Below are positions 8,148 through 18,136 of a stretch of DNA of 64,000 nucleotides, one piece after another. A model generated the notes under the pieces. The model did not search any database. It was given only the letters and a program-made list of their open reading frames with translations, and was not told the DNA's origin. Every line of letters starts with the position of its first letter. Position 1 is the first letter of the stretch. The position numbers were made by a program, and so were the translations under genes. The stretch comes from Salinispora fenicalii (GTDB taxonomy: Bacteria > Actinomycetota > Actinomycetes > Mycobacteriales > Micromonosporaceae), in NCBI RefSeq assembly GCF_000514815.1, contig NZ_AZWQ01000026.1:1-64000 (forward strand). Reading direction: 5' to 3'.

Positions 8148-9140
8148 CTAGACCGCTCCGAGGCTGAACCGGCGCCGATACTGCGAGGGAGCTAGCCCCG
8201 TCTCGCGGCGCATCAATGTACGCAGGTTGGCGGTGGTGCCGACCCCGCTGTTCCGCGCGACCACCTCGAGGCGTGACTCACCTTGCTCGATCAGCCGACA
8301 TGCCAGGTTGAGGCGTTCCCGAGTGAGCCAGGCCAGCGGCGTTGTGCCCAATTGCGCTCGAAAACGGCGGTGCAGCGTCGCCGGGCTGACCGAGGCATGC
8401 CTCGCCAGGTCAGCAACGGCTAATGGCGCGTCGAGCCGCTCCTGGGCCCATGCCAGGGTGGGCGCGAGGGACTCGTCGGGAATGTCGAGCGTGGGCCGCT
8501 CGATGAACTGCCGCTGGCCACCGTCGCGGTGCGCCGCGAAGACCAACCGTCGACTGACATGGTTGGCGATCTGCACGCCGTGGTCTCGGCGGACGATGTG
8601 CAGCCCGAGGTCGAGGGCGGCCGCGCTGCCCGCAGCGGTGAGGATGTCGCCGTCGTCCACGAACAGTACGTTCTCTTCGAGTCGGACGGCGGGGAAGCGG
8701 TCCCGGAACGAGTCCGCCCACTGCCAGTGCGTGGTCGCCCGTCGCCCGTCGAGCACTCCGGCCTCGGCAAGGGTGAAAGCGCCGCTGCAGAATCCGACCA
8801 GTCTCGTACCGCGTGCGTGCGCCCGCCGTATGGCATCGAGTACAGCAGGGCGGCGGGGCACGTCAGGGTCAGGCCGATTCGGGACGATCAAGGTGTCTGC
8901 CGTGTCGGCCGCCTCGAGACCGTGGACGCCGGTCAAGGTGAAGAAGCCGTCCCGCATCAATGTGCTCAGCCCGGGCGAGCAGAGACGGAAATCGTAGAGA
9001 TCGCGGCCGACCTCGGGTCGACGCAGGCCGAAGATCTCGGTTGCGCAGCCGAGCTCGAAGGGGTTCGAGTTCTCGTCCACGATGACGACGACGCGGTGGG
9101 GCTGCGTCGAAGCAACTGGCTGCGAGGATTCTTGCGACAT
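8148..9140 (-). CDS. GlxA-family transcriptional regulator (DJ-1/PfpI plus AraC HTH)
   Basis: This 330-residue protein has an N-terminal DJ-1/PfpI-like domain (about residues 15-190, with VGFCSGAFTLAEAGVLDG) joined to two AraC helix-turn-helix units (about 230-325). The second part contains VSPATLHRRFRAQLGTTPLAW and TNLRTLMRRETGLAPSQYRR. GlxA proteins are cytoplasmic activators whose DJ-1 part is thought to sense a metabolite. It is transcribed divergently from the cupin gene starting at 9192, with 51 bases between the starts, so it very likely controls that gene. The effector is unknown. Confidence 0.88.
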   Translation of the reverse strand: MSQESSQPVASTQPHRVVVIVDENSNPFELGCATEIFGLRRPEVGRDLYDFRLCSPGLSTLMRDGFFTLTGVHGLEAADTADTLIVPNRPDPDVPRRPAVLDAIRRAHARGTRLVGFCSGAFTLAEAGVLDGRRATTHWQWADSFRDRFPAVRLEENVLFVDDGDILTAAGSAAALDLGLHIVRRDHGVQIANHVSRRLVFAAHRDGGQRQFIERPTLDIPDESLAPTLAWAQERLDAPLAVADLARHASVSPATLHRRFRAQLGTTPLAWLTRERLNLACRLIEQGESRLEVVARNSGVGTTANLRTLMRRETGLAPSQYRRRFSLGAV

Positions 9141-9191
9141 GCGCTATTTATAGCACCCACACCGACCTGGTCAACGGAGGATGATTTCCGC

Positions 9192-9587
9192 ATGAGCCAT
9201 GAACCGATCGCCCTCAGTGCGGCCCTGGCCTCCTTCGACGCGCTGTGGAGCCCCCGTATCGTCACTCGCGTCAATGACTACGACGTGCGCATCGCGCGGG
9301 TTTCGGGCGAGCACATCTGGCACGTCCACGAGGACACCGACGAGTTCTTCCTGGTCCTCGACGGGGAGCTACACATCTCCTTGCGCGAGCCGGCTGGGGA
9401 GCGCACGGTCCGGCTTGCGCAGGGTTCGGTCTTTACCGTCCCACGGGGTACGCAGCACAAGCCGTACGCTCCCGCCGGCGCGGCAATCCTGATGTTCGAG
9501 CCGACAGGAACGCCGACAGTCGGCGATCGCCATGACGAGATTCCTAATCACATCGACGCGACGACGGGACACCTCCTCGACTCCTGA
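9192..9587 (+). CDS. Cupin-domain protein
   Basis: This 131-residue single-domain cupin has the metal-binding pattern WHVHEDTDEFFLVLDGEL (first cupin motif, His/His/Glu) and VPRGTQHKPYAP (second motif, His). Small cupins of this type bind a divalent metal and act as isomerases, dioxygenases or sugar-binding proteins; the substrate cannot be told from sequence. ATG at 9192 follows GGAGGA (9176-9181). The gene is divergent from the GlxA-type regulator and is followed by a hairpin at 9648-9673. Confidence 0.82.
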   Translation: MSHEPIALSAALASFDALWSPRIVTRVNDYDVRIARVSGEHIWHVHEDTDEFFLVLDGELHISLREPAGERTVRLAQGSVFTVPRGTQHKPYAPAGAAILMFEPTGTPTVGDRHDEIPNHIDATTGHLLDS

Positions 9588-9647
9588 GGCCCAGGCATCG
9601 CCGCTTTTCACGGTGTAGGTCATCCAGCTATCCGCGACACGTTGCGC

Positions 9648-9673
9648 CCGGACCGCCAGGCTTGGCGGTCCGG
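9648..9673 (+). terminator. Hairpin terminator after the cupin gene
   Basis: CCGGACCGCCA pairs perfectly with TGGCGGTCCGG around a four-base loop GGCT. It lies 60 bases past the cupin stop codon, with no U-tract. Confidence 0.6.
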
Positions 9674-9946
9674 CAGGCGCGAGGTGGTACGAAGCGGCCG
9701 TCGGCTTCCGCGCCTCGTCCACCAACCGTTGCTGTCCACCCACTTTGCCGCTCCCGCCATATGGAGGACCGCGCGGCCCGTGCTGTTGGGACTCCGTCGG
9801 TCGCCACCGCTATGGTTCCGTCGTTGCCCCGCCAGAGGGGGTGCGATCGCGCTGATGGTGTCGCCAGCCGCGCCGATGGCTAGTGCACGCTGTCACACAC
9901 CGCGTGGCCCGGCAGCGACCGGTTCGTTCGAGCAGGAGGTTCGTGA
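9674..9946. other. Intergenic region upstream of the WGR-DUF4132 operon
   Basis: No convincing gene is seen between the cupin terminator and the next start. The region ends in the ribosome-binding site AGGAGG (9934-9939) of the large WGR protein and must hold the promoter of the five-gene operon. I could not pick out confident -35 and -10 boxes. Confidence 0.5.
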
Positions 9947-12900
9947 GTGGGCAGCACCCGTAGCTTGGAGTTCGTAGGCGGTGGGTCCCCGAAGTTCTGG
10001 GAGATCACCTGCGACGGCCGTGAGGTGGTCGTCCGGTACGGCCGGATCGGAACGACCGGCCAGACCACCACCGAAACCCTGAACACCGAGGACGCGGCCG
10101 CCGTCTACGTCGACAAGCTGATCGCGGAGAAGCTGCGTGAGGGGTACCTCGAATCGAGCAACGCCCCGGGGCAACCGTCAGCCGCCACTCCGGTCGCGGC
10201 GGCACCGACGGTCGTCGGGGTCAACCAGGAGGATGAGCCGGCCCCGGCAGAGGTCGCCGCCTCCGCGGCGCCTGCCGTCAGCGAGGACACCTTCGTTGTG
10301 CCGCCGTCGTGGCGCCGCAACCTCTTCCCCCGTCGAGGGGCTGCCGGTGCGGCGGTGCGCAAGCCCGACCTGACCTCCCGCGCCAAGGGGGTGGCGCTGC
10401 TTGACAAGCTCTCCGGGCACATCGAGCAGGCCCTTCGGCACACCCAGACCGAGCCGGAGGTGGCCGCGGCCGGCCTCCAGCAGCTGGCTGGAAGCCCGTC
10501 TCCGCTGGGGGCGGCGGCGGTCGCCGCCGCCGTGGTGGACAGATTCACCTGGCGCGAGCGGGACGAACCGCGGGGGCTTGCCGACCTGTGGCTGGCCGAC
10601 TACGGTCTTCGCTTTGCCGTGGCGGCGGCGGTCGAGCTGCTGTCGCTGGGCTGGAACTGCGGCAGCCGCCACCAGTCGGGAGCCACCCCGATTCGCCATC
10701 TGCACCCGGACGAGATTCGATCGTGGTGGGTGCACGAGCCCGGGCTGACGATCGCCGGACGGGTCCGAGCCGCGCTCGCCGTCGCACCGGACGACCGGTA
10801 TGCCGACGCCCTGGCGGCCCTTGGCCCGTTCCGGGAAGGCACGCTGCACCAGCGGGTGGCGGCGGCGTTTCTCGCACCCACCGAGACCGACTGGCACGAC
10901 GAGACCGTCGCGGCCGTCTCCGCCGCCGGCAACCGGGTTCTGGCGACGATCCTCCTGACCGTGGTGACCTCCCCGACGCACGTCGCCCAGGCCGTTGACA
11001 ACGCCCAGGACCATTCTGTTTTCCCGTCGGCGGCACTGCTCTACTCGTTCGTGGCCGGTGCCGGCCCGGCCGCGGCACCCACGCTCGCCGCCTGGCTCGA
11101 CGACGCGTACGCCGATGCCGACATTAAACGCAGGCTGCTCGCGGCGTTGGCCGCGTTGCCGGGCGACGAGGCGTTCCACCTGCTGCTCGACCGGTGCGAC
11201 CAGAAGTACGTGCCAGCTGCCCTGCTGGACGCCGCCGGACGGTTTCCCGTCCGTGGGCTTCGGCTGCTCGCGGGAAGCCGGCAGCGCGGTGTGGGTGACC
11301 TGCTGCGGGCGCACGTGCTCGCCAACCCCGAGCTGGCCGAGCGGATGCTCCCGACGCTGCCGGACGACACGGCGGGACGGATTCGCGCCGTCCTGGCGGC
11401 GACGGTCGCGGTCACCGAGGCATCCGCGGAAGTTCTTCCCAACCTGCTCGTCCGTCCGCCCTGGATGGGCAAGCGGCCGGCCCGCCGACCGATCGTCGTC
11501 GACGGCCTGGTGTGCCGGGACGAGCCGACGATGGTGTGGGGCGCTGGCGAGCGCGAGGCGTGGCGTGACGACAGCGGCCACCACCGGGCCTGGTCCAATC
11601 GCAACCGCAGCTGGGAGTCGCTGACGGCGCGGGTGCGCGACGGCCAGGCGACCTGGTGGGAGGCGGCTGACTTCTTTGTTCGCGCGTCCGACGAGATCGC
11701 CCGCCCGCTGATCAGCGGCTGGCGTCCGCAGGACCTGTGGGACGGCGGGTCGTGGATGCGCATCGTGGTGGGCCGTTTCGAACTCGACGCCCTACCTGCC
11801 GCCCTCGACGCCGCCCGGCGCAGCCCGGTGACGATGGCCGGAACGCTGCTGCCGTACGCGGCCCCGGAGATCGCGGTCTTGATGGTCGACTGGCTTGGCC
11901 GGCTCAAGTCGACCCGGGCGACGGTCCATGCCTGGTTGACCCGGCATACCGCGGTGGCCGCCCGGGCACTGGTCCCGCCGGCGCTGGGCCGGCCCGGAGC
12001 CGCACGGCGTCAGGCCGAGCGGGCGCTGTGGGCGTTGGCTGGCAGCGGGCACGCCGACGACATCCGCACGGCCGCGAAGGAGTACGGAGCAGAGGCGGCT
12101 GAGGCGATCGACGAGTTGCTGGCCGTTGACCCGCTCGACGTGCTGCCGGCAAGGATCCCGAAGCTGCCGGACTGGGCAGATCCGGGCCTGCTGCCGCGCG
12201 TCCAGTTGCGCGACGGGTCAGGTGTCCTGCCGCTGCCGGCCGCCGGCCACGTGATCACCATGCTCGCGATGTCGCGCCACGGCGATCCGTACGCTGGTGT
12301 CGCGGTCGTCAAGGACGCCTGCGAGCCGCGCAGCCTCGCCGACCTCGCCTGGGCGCTGTTCCAGAACTGGCAGGCCGCGGGTACCCCGTCGAAGGAGAGT
12401 TGGGTGCTCGACGCGCTCGGGCTCGTCGGCGACGACGACACCGTGCGCCGGCTCGCGCCGGTGATCCGGGCCTGGCCCGGCGAGGGCGGTCACACGCGGG
12501 CGGTCGCCGGCCTCGATGTACTCGCCGCGATCGGCACCGACGTGGCGCTGATGCATCTGCACGGGATCGCGCAGAAGGTGAAATTCAAGGGCCTCAAAGA
12601 ACGCGCCAACGCCAAGATGCGCGAGGTCGCGGCGGGGCTGGGGTTGGCACCGGATCAGCTCGCCGACCGGCTGGTACCGGACCTGGGGCTCGACGCGGCG
12701 GGCAGCCTGACCCTCGACTACGGCCCGCGGCGGTTCGTGGTGGGTTTCGACGAGCGTCTCAAACCGTACGTGCGCGACGCTGACGGCAAGCGGCGCAAGG
12801 ATCTGCCCAAGCCCGGCGTCAAGGATGACGCTGCCCTCGCGCCCGCCGCCTACCGACGGTTCACTGGGCTGAAGAAGGACGTCCGTACCATCGCCAGCGA

Positions 12901-13594
12901 GCAGATCCGCCGGCTGGAACAGGCGATGGTGACGCAGCGACGGTGGACCGGCGCCGAGTTCCGTCAGCTCTTCGTGGGGCACCCGCTGGTGTGGCACCTG
13001 GTACGGCGGTTGGTGTGGGGGCGCTACGACGATCGGGGCGAGCTGGTCGGTGCCCTGCGGGTGGCCGAAGACCGGACGTTCGCCGATGTGGATGACGACC
13101 CGGTCTCGCTTCCCGACGACGCCGTGGTCGGTGTCGCCCACCCGGTGCAGCTGGCCGATGCCGTGGCCGCCTGGGGCGAGGTGTTCGCCGACTACGAGAT
13201 TCTGCAACCGTTCCCGCAGCTCGGCCGGGACGTACACACGCTGGTCGAGACGGAGCTGACAGCGCACCGGCTGACTCGGTTCGAGGGGATCACCGTGCAC
13301 GTGGGCAAGCTCCTCGGCCTGGAGCGCCGTGGGTGGCACCGGACATCACCGGGAGACGGCGGTGTCCAGTATGTCGAGCGCGAACTGCCGGGCGGGGGCG
13401 CCGTCGTGATCGGGCTCGACCCAGGCATCGCCGTCGGCCTGGTCGGCGAGTTCGTTGACCAGAAGCTCACCGAGATCTGGGTGCGGCGTGCCCAGGACAG
13501 TTACTGGGACAACGTACGGGTGGTGTCGTTCGGCGACCTGGACCGGGTTACCGTTTCCGAGATCATCCGTGACCTTGAGGAGATCACCGCATGA
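9947..13594 (+). CDS. WGR and DUF4132 domain protein (YehI-like)
   Basis: This 1215-residue cytoplasmic protein begins with a WGR domain (about residues 1-70; [20 protein letters not shown], with YGR replacing WGR). An Ala/Pro linker follows, then a long repetitive helical middle, and a DUF4132 region at about 880-1100 ([20 protein letters not shown] and [15 protein letters not shown]). WGR domains bind nucleic acids or poly(ADP-ribose)-type signals; DUF4132 has no known activity. Length and neighbours match E. coli YehI. GTG at 9947 follows AGGAGG. The stop overlaps the next gene by ATGA, so the proteins are probably made in fixed ratio. Its likely role is sensor or scaffold of the MoxR-vWA machine that follows. 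Confidence 0.85.
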   Translation: MGSTRSLEFVGGGSPKFWEITCDGREVVVRYGRIGTTGQTTTETLNTEDAAAVYVDKLIAEKLREGYLESSNAPGQPSAATPVAAAPTVVGVNQEDEPAPAEVAASAAPAVSEDTFVVPPSWRRNLFPRRGAAGAAVRKPDLTSRAKGVALLDKLSGHIEQALRHTQTEPEVAAAGLQQLAGSPSPLGAAAVAAAVVDRFTWRERDEPRGLADLWLADYGLRFAVAAAVELLSLGWNCGSRHQSGATPIRHLHPDEIRSWWVHEPGLTIAGRVRAALAVAPDDRYADALAALGPFREGTLHQRVAAAFLAPTETDWHDETVAAVSAAGNRVLATILLTVVTSPTHVAQAVDNAQDHSVFPSAALLYSFVAGAGPAAAPTLAAWLDDAYADADIKRRLLAALAALPGDEAFHLLLDRCDQKYVPAALLDAAGRFPVRGLRLLAGSRQRGVGDLLRAHVLANPELAERMLPTLPDDTAGRIRAVLAATVAVTEASAEVLPNLLVRPPWMGKRPARRPIVVDGLVCRDEPTMVWGAGEREAWRDDSGHHRAWSNRNRSWESLTARVRDGQATWWEAADFFVRASDEIARPLISGWRPQDLWDGGSWMRIVVGRFELDALPAALDAARRSPVTMAGTLLPYAAPEIAVLMVDWLGRLKSTRATVHAWLTRHTAVAARALVPPALGRPGAARRQAERALWALAGSGHADDIRTAAKEYGAEAAEAIDELLAVDPLDVLPARIPKLPDWADPGLLPRVQLRDGSGVLPLPAAGHVITMLAMSRHGDPYAGVAVVKDACEPRSLADLAWALFQNWQAAGTPSKESWVLDALGLVGDDDTVRRLAPVIRAWPGEGGHTRAVAGLDVLAAIGTDVALMHLHGIAQKVKFKGLKERANAKMREVAAGLGLAPDQLADRLVPDLGLDAAGSLTLDYGPRRFVVGFDERLKPYVRDADGKRRKDLPKPGVKDDAALAPAAYRRFTGLKKDVRTIASEQIRRLEQAMVTQRRWTGAEFRQLFVGHPLVWHLVRRLVWGRYDDRGELVGALRVAEDRTFADVDDDPVSLPDDAVVGVAHPVQLADAVAAWGEVFADYEILQPFPQLGRDVHTLVETELTAHRLTRFEGITVHVGKLLGLERRGWHRTSPGDGGVQYVERELPGGGAVVIGLDPGIAVGLVGEFVDQKLTEIWVRRAQDSYWDNVRVVSFGDLDRVTVSEIIRDLEEITA

Positions 13595-14727
13595 GCGTGG
13601 CTAACGGGCGATCGGCCGGCGCGGTGCGCGCCGACGGCGGCGCTACGCCCCAGGCGCAGCGGCCGCCGGCCGAGGTGCGCTACGCCGACGAGTTGGCGCG
13701 GCTGCGCGCCGAGGACACCGCGGAGCGGCCGCCCGGCTGGGCGCTGAGCCTGCAGGCGGCACGGCGGTTCATTCTCGGTGACGAGCAGGCCGGCATCCGT
13801 CGCAAGTTCGTCGGTGACCCGTCGCTCATCGACCGCGCCCTGGTCACCCTCGCGACCAGTCGCGGCCTCATGCTCGTCGGCGAGCCGGGCACCGCCAAGT
13901 CGCTGCTGTCGGAGCTGCTGGCCGCCGCGGTTAGCGGAAACTCCACATTGACCATCCAGGGTGGCGCGGCGACAACCGAGGACCAGATCAAGTACTCGTG
14001 GAACTACGCCCTGCTTGTCGCCGAGGGCCCGTCCCGGCGGTCCCTGGTGCCGGCGCCGCTGTTGCACGGCATGGCGGAGGGCAGGGTGGTCCGGTTCGAA
14101 GAGATCACCCGATGTCCCCTGGAGGTGCAGGACTGCCTGCTGTCGCCGCTGTCCGACCGGGTGCTCGCGCTGCCGGAGCTGACCGGCGACGACGCGATGG
14201 TCTTCGCCCAGGAGGGATTCAACATCATCGCCACGGCCAATACCCGTGACCGTGGTGTCAACGACATGAGCTCTGCGCTCAAGCGGCGGTTCAACTTCGA
14301 GACGGTCTTCCCGATCGCCGACTTCGACACCGAACTGGCGCTGGTCGTCACCGAGGCGGGTGAGCTGCTACGTCGCTCCGGGGTGACGGTCGAGCCACGG
14401 CGCGACGTACTCGAGGTACTGGTTACCGCCTTCCGCGAGCTGCGTATCGGCCAGACATCCCGCGGCGACGCGATGGAGCGCCTGTCAGCCGTGATGAGCA
14501 CCGCTGAGGCGGTGTCGGTCGCCCACGCCGTCGGGCTACGCGGCTGGTTCCTGCGGGGCGAACCAGGCACGGCGGCCGATCTCGTGTCGTGCCTCGCCGG
14601 CACGGCCGCCAAGGACAACCCCGACGACCTGGCCCGGCTGCGGCGCTATCTCGAGCAGCAGGCCAGTCGGCGCTCCGGCGGGCAGTGGAAGGAGCTGCAC
14701 ATCGCCCGGCACCTGCTGCCCGGCTGA
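13591..14727 (+). CDS. MoxR-like AAA+ ATPase (YehL-like)
   Basis: This 378-residue AAA+ ATPase carries Walker A GEPGTAKS (97-104) and a Walker B-like segment VVRFEEIT with E170/E171, where most MoxR proteins have Asp-Glu. The sensor-1 region is IIATANTRDRGVNDMSSALK, followed by an arginine-rich RRFNFE. MoxR ATPases work as oligomeric remodelling machines together with vWA proteins, which is the combination found here two genes downstream. It starts inside the previous stop (ATGA) and ends on a TGATG overlap with the DUF5682 gene. E. coli YehL is the best-known collinear relative. Confidence 0.88.
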   Translation: MSVANGRSAGAVRADGGATPQAQRPPAEVRYADELARLRAEDTAERPPGWALSLQAARRFILGDEQAGIRRKFVGDPSLIDRALVTLATSRGLMLVGEPGTAKSLLSELLAAAVSGNSTLTIQGGAATTEDQIKYSWNYALLVAEGPSRRSLVPAPLLHGMAEGRVVRFEEITRCPLEVQDCLLSPLSDRVLALPELTGDDAMVFAQEGFNIIATANTRDRGVNDMSSALKRRFNFETVFPIADFDTELALVVTEAGELLRRSGVTVEPRRDVLEVLVTAFRELRIGQTSRGDAMERLSAVMSTAEAVSVAHAVGLRGWFLRGEPGTAADLVSCLAGTAAKDNPDDLARLRRYLEQQASRRSGGQWKELHIARHLLPG

Positions 14728-17006
14728 TGGGAGCCACCTTCATCGGCGTGCGCCACCACAGCCCGGCCTGCGCCCGGCTCGTCGCCGAGACAATCTCGGC
14801 ACTACGACCGGCGTACGTACTGGTCGAAGGACCAGTCGACATGAACGGGCGGCTCGACGAACTGCTACTCGGCCACGAGCTGCCCGTCGCGGTCTTCACA
14901 AGCTACCGCGACGCGGAACGGCAGCATGCCTCCTGGGCGCCGTTCTGCGCGTACTCCCCGGAGTGGGTCGCGCTGACCACGGGCCGCGAGGTGGGTGCCC
15001 AGCTGCGCTTCATCGACCTGCCCGCCTGGCATCCCGCGCTCGCTGGCCGACGTAACCGTTACGCGGACGCTGAGCAGCGGTACGCCGACGTGGTGGCGTC
15101 GCTGTGCCGCACGTTTACCGCCGACAACGTCGACACGCTGTGGGACCACCTGTTCGAGGTCCCCCCGGCCGATGGCCTCGCCGAGCGGCTCGCAGTCTAC
15201 TTCGACCTGGTCCGCGGCGAGTCGACGGCTGGTCCGGAGGACGCCGAGCGGGAGGCGTACATGGCCCAGTGGGTGCGGGCGGCCGTCGCCGACGCCGGGG
15301 ACCGACCGGTCGTGGTCGTCACCGGCGGGTTTCACCGGCCGGCACTCATCCAGCTCAGCGCCACCACCAACAGCGCCCCCTCCCCGGTCGACCCCACCTG
15401 GCCGCAGGCACCAGAGCTCCCGGCGACAGCGGCCGGCGGCAGCTACCTGGTGCCGTACTCGTTCCGCCGGCTCGACGCCTTCGACGGCTACCAGTCCGGG
15501 ATGCCGTCGCCCGACTACTACCAGCGGCTCTGGGATACCGGGCCGGAGTCCGCCGCGGACCAGTTGATGGCCGCGGTGGTCGGGCGGCTGCGGGAACGGC
15601 GACAGACGGTGTCGACGGCGGACCTGATCGCGGCGCGAGTCTCGGCGGAAGGGCTGGCCCGGGTACGCGGCCACCGGCACCTCGCCCGGGTCGATGTCCT
15701 GGACGGACTGGCCGCCGCACTGGTCAACGAGGCGCTCGACGTACCCCTGCCCTGGTCGACCCGGGGCACCCTGCGCACGGGCACCCATCCTGCGATAGTC
15801 GAGATGGTCGCCGCTCTCAGCGGCGACCGCGTCGGCCGGCTGCATCCGTCGACCCCACTGCCACCGCTGGTGCACAACGCCGAGGCCGATCTGGAGCGGC
15901 ACGGGCTCGACCGGCCCGGCGACATACGCCTGAAGCTGACCGACCCGACCGACCTGGAGCGCAGCCGGATCCTGCACCGGCTGCGAGTCCTGCGGATCCC
16001 CGGCTTCACCCGGCACGCCGGCCCCACCACCGGCATCGACCCGGTCCTCGACGAGGAGTGGAGCGTACGGGTCGACGACAACCGCTTGCCGGCCCTCATC
16101 GAGGGCGGCGGCCACGGCCGGACGCTCGATGAGGTAGCGGCCGCAGTGCTGGCGGATCGGATCGCCGCCGCCCGCGGTGACATGGACCAGCTGGCCGCCG
16201 CCCTGTTCGACACGGCCCTGTGCGGCAGCGGGCAGGTATCCGACCGGGTGCTGCACGACATCATCGGGGCGGTCGCCGCCGCACCCGAGGTGGGACCCGT
16301 CGGCCGGGTACTGGCGGTCGTCCTCGCGTTGTGGCGCCACGACCACCTGCTGGGCACCGCTCGCACCGGAATGCTGGGCGCGGTCGTCAAGGCCGGGGTA
16401 GAGCGCGTCCTGTGGCTCGCCGAGGGGGTTTACGGCGGGGCGACGCCAGCCGAGGCGGCGCGGATCGACGCGCTGGTGGCAGTCCGCGATGCCCTCGTGC
16501 ACGCCCGGTCCGCGCTCGGGCTCGACCGCGAAGCGGCCCTGACCGTGGCAGCTCGGATCGCCGGCAACGCGGACGTGCCGCCGGACCTCCGCGGGGCGGC
16601 GTTCGGCTTCGCCTGGTCGCTGGGCGCCCAAGTCGAGCCGGTTCGCGCCGTGCGCGGCGCGTTCGTCCCGGGGTCGGTCGGTGACTGGCTCGCCGGGATG
16701 TTCGCGCTGGCCCGGGAGGAGGTCCTCGCGGCCGACGGCGTCCTCGACCTGCTTGACGAGCTGCTCAGCGGGATGGGTGAGCAGGAGTTCCTCGTCGCCC
16801 TGCCGGCGCTGCGCCAGGCGTTCGGGTACTTCCCACCCCGGGAACGCGAGACGATCGCCCGGCACGTGCTGGCCCGACGCGGCGTCGCCGGGTCGGGCCG
16901 GACGCTGCTGCGGCTGCCCATCGCACCCGACGTGGTCGCGGCCGGCCGCGACCTTGACGAGCGGGTCAACGCGCTTCTCACCAGGGAGGGACTGATGGGC
17001 ACGTGA
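14727..17006 (+). CDS. DUF5682 family protein (YehM-like)
   Basis: This 759-residue protein starts at the ATG overlapping the ATPase stop codon. It opens with GVRHHSPAC (7-15) and LVEGPVD (E34-G35-P36), the hallmark of DUF5682. The paired histidines and EGP segment recall the catalytic-looking motifs of TraB/ChaN-type proteins, but that relation is my inference. Other blocks include VVVTGGFHRPAL and YLVPYSFRRLDA. The C-terminal half is helical. No signal peptide or membrane segment is present. Gene order and length match E. coli yehM. It may act as effector or as the substrate-handling part of the MoxR-vWA system. Confidence 0.85.
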   Translation: MGATFIGVRHHSPACARLVAETISALRPAYVLVEGPVDMNGRLDELLLGHELPVAVFTSYRDAERQHASWAPFCAYSPEWVALTTGREVGAQLRFIDLPAWHPALAGRRNRYADAEQRYADVVASLCRTFTADNVDTLWDHLFEVPPADGLAERLAVYFDLVRGESTAGPEDAEREAYMAQWVRAAVADAGDRPVVVVTGGFHRPALIQLSATTNSAPSPVDPTWPQAPELPATAAGGSYLVPYSFRRLDAFDGYQSGMPSPDYYQRLWDTGPESAADQLMAAVVGRLRERRQTVSTADLIAARVSAEGLARVRGHRHLARVDVLDGLAAALVNEALDVPLPWSTRGTLRTGTHPAIVEMVAALSGDRVGRLHPSTPLPPLVHNAEADLERHGLDRPGDIRLKLTDPTDLERSRILHRLRVLRIPGFTRHAGPTTGIDPVLDEEWSVRVDDNRLPALIEGGGHGRTLDEVAAAVLADRIAAARGDMDQLAAALFDTALCGSGQVSDRVLHDIIGAVAAAPEVGPVGRVLAVVLALWRHDHLLGTARTGMLGAVVKAGVERVLWLAEGVYGGATPAEAARIDALVAVRDALVHARSALGLDREAALTVAARIAGNADVPPDLRGAAFGFAWSLGAQVEPVRAVRGAFVPGSVGDWLAGMFALAREEVLAADGVLDLLDELLSGMGEQEFLVALPALRQAFGYFPPRERETIARHVLARRGVAGSGRTLLRLPIAPDVVAAGRDLDERVNALLTREGLMGT

Positions 17007-18136
17007 CCGATCCCGAACTGGAACGGTGGCGGCTCGTGCTCGGCGAGCCCGGCAACGCCGCCCTCGGTCGCCGATCGCTCGCGGCCGAAACCGCGGCCCG
17101 CGACGCCGCGCTCGAATGGCTGTACGGCCGCGACGAGGAACTCGATCGCCGGGGCGTGCGCCGCGCCGGCGGCCGGCCCGGCGGCGACGGTCCCTCGACG
17201 CTGACCACAGTGGACTGGCTCGACGACATCACCCGGCTCTTCCCCCGCGAAACCATCGAACGACTGCAGCGCGACGCGGTGGAGCGGTACGAGATCCACG
17301 ACATAGTGACCGACCCCGCCGTGTTGGAACGTGTGGAGCCCAACCAAAGCCTGCTCAGAGCGGTGCTGCGCACGAAGCACCTGATGAACCCGCAGGTCCT
17401 GCGGCTGGCTCGGCGCATCGTCGAAGCGGTCATCCGCCAACTCATGGACAAGCTGGCGACCGAGGTGCGGGTGGCGTTCACCGGCGCACGGGCCCGGCGG
17501 CCGAGCCGGTTCCGGCAGGCACGCAACTTCGACGTCCGGCGCACCATCAACGCCAACCTCGGCCACTACCGGCCCGACGAGCAGCGGCTGTTCATCGAGA
17601 CGCCGTACTTCTTCTCGCGCACCCGCCAGCACATCGACCAGTGGCAGGTGATCCTGCTCATCGACCAGTCCGGGTCGATGGCCGACTCGGTCATCCACTC
17701 CGCGGTCACCGCCGCCTGCCTGTGGGGACTGCCCGGCGTCCGCACCCACCTGGTCGCCTTCGACACCGACGTCGTTGACCTGACCAGCGATGTCGACGAC
17801 CCGGTCGAGCTGCTGATGAAGGTGCAGCTCGGCGGAGGCACCAACATCGGCCGCGCGGTCGACTACGCCGCGCAGCTCATCGAGCAGCCCCGGCGGGCCA
17901 TCGTCGCGCTGATCACGGATTTCTACGAGGGCGGATCGGAGGAGCGGCTCGTGCGTGCCGTAAGTGGCCTGGTTGAGCAGGGCACCAAGGTGCTCGGGCT
18001 GGCCGCGCTCGACGAACAGGCCACCCCGGTGTACGACCGGGCGGCCGCGCAACGCCTGGCCGACGTCGGCGCGTCCGTCGGCGCGATGACGCCGGGCGAA
18101 CTCGCCACGTTCGTCGCCGAGCAGGTGGGCCGATGA
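17003..18136 (+). CDS. von Willebrand factor A domain protein (YehP-like)
   Basis: This 377-residue protein has a vWA domain in its C-terminal half with a complete MIDAS metal site: DQSGS (D221, S223, S225), the threonine in GGGTNIG (T280) and the aspartate in ITDFYEGG (D306). The N-terminal half is helical and probably contacts the ATPase. vWA partners deliver or recognise substrates for MoxR ATPases. It starts with GTG overlapping the previous TGA by four bases, with AGGGAGGGA upstream. It corresponds to E. coli YehP in order and length. Confidence 0.88.
   Translation: MTDPELERWRLVLGEPGNAALGRRSLAAETAARDAALEWLYGRDEELDRRGVRRAGGRPGGDGPSTLTTVDWLDDITRLFPRETIERLQRDAVERYEIHDIVTDPAVLERVEPNQSLLRAVLRTKHLMNPQVLRLARRIVEAVIRQLMDKLATEVRVAFTGARARRPSRFRQARNFDVRRTINANLGHYRPDEQRLFIETPYFFSRTRQHIDQWQVILLIDQSGSMADSVIHSAVTAACLWGLPGVRTHLVAFDTDVVDLTSDVDDPVELLMKVQLGGGTNIGRAVDYAAQLIEQPRRAIVALITDFYEGGSEERLVRAVSGLVEQGTKVLGLAALDEQATPVYDRAAAQRLADVGASVGAMTPGELATFVAEQVGR

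Noticed and set aside
14865..16865. 666-residue open frame on the minus strand
   Set aside because: It is fully antisense to the DUF5682 gene, which has recognisable motifs and operon overlaps. Long antisense frames are expected in DNA of this GC content.
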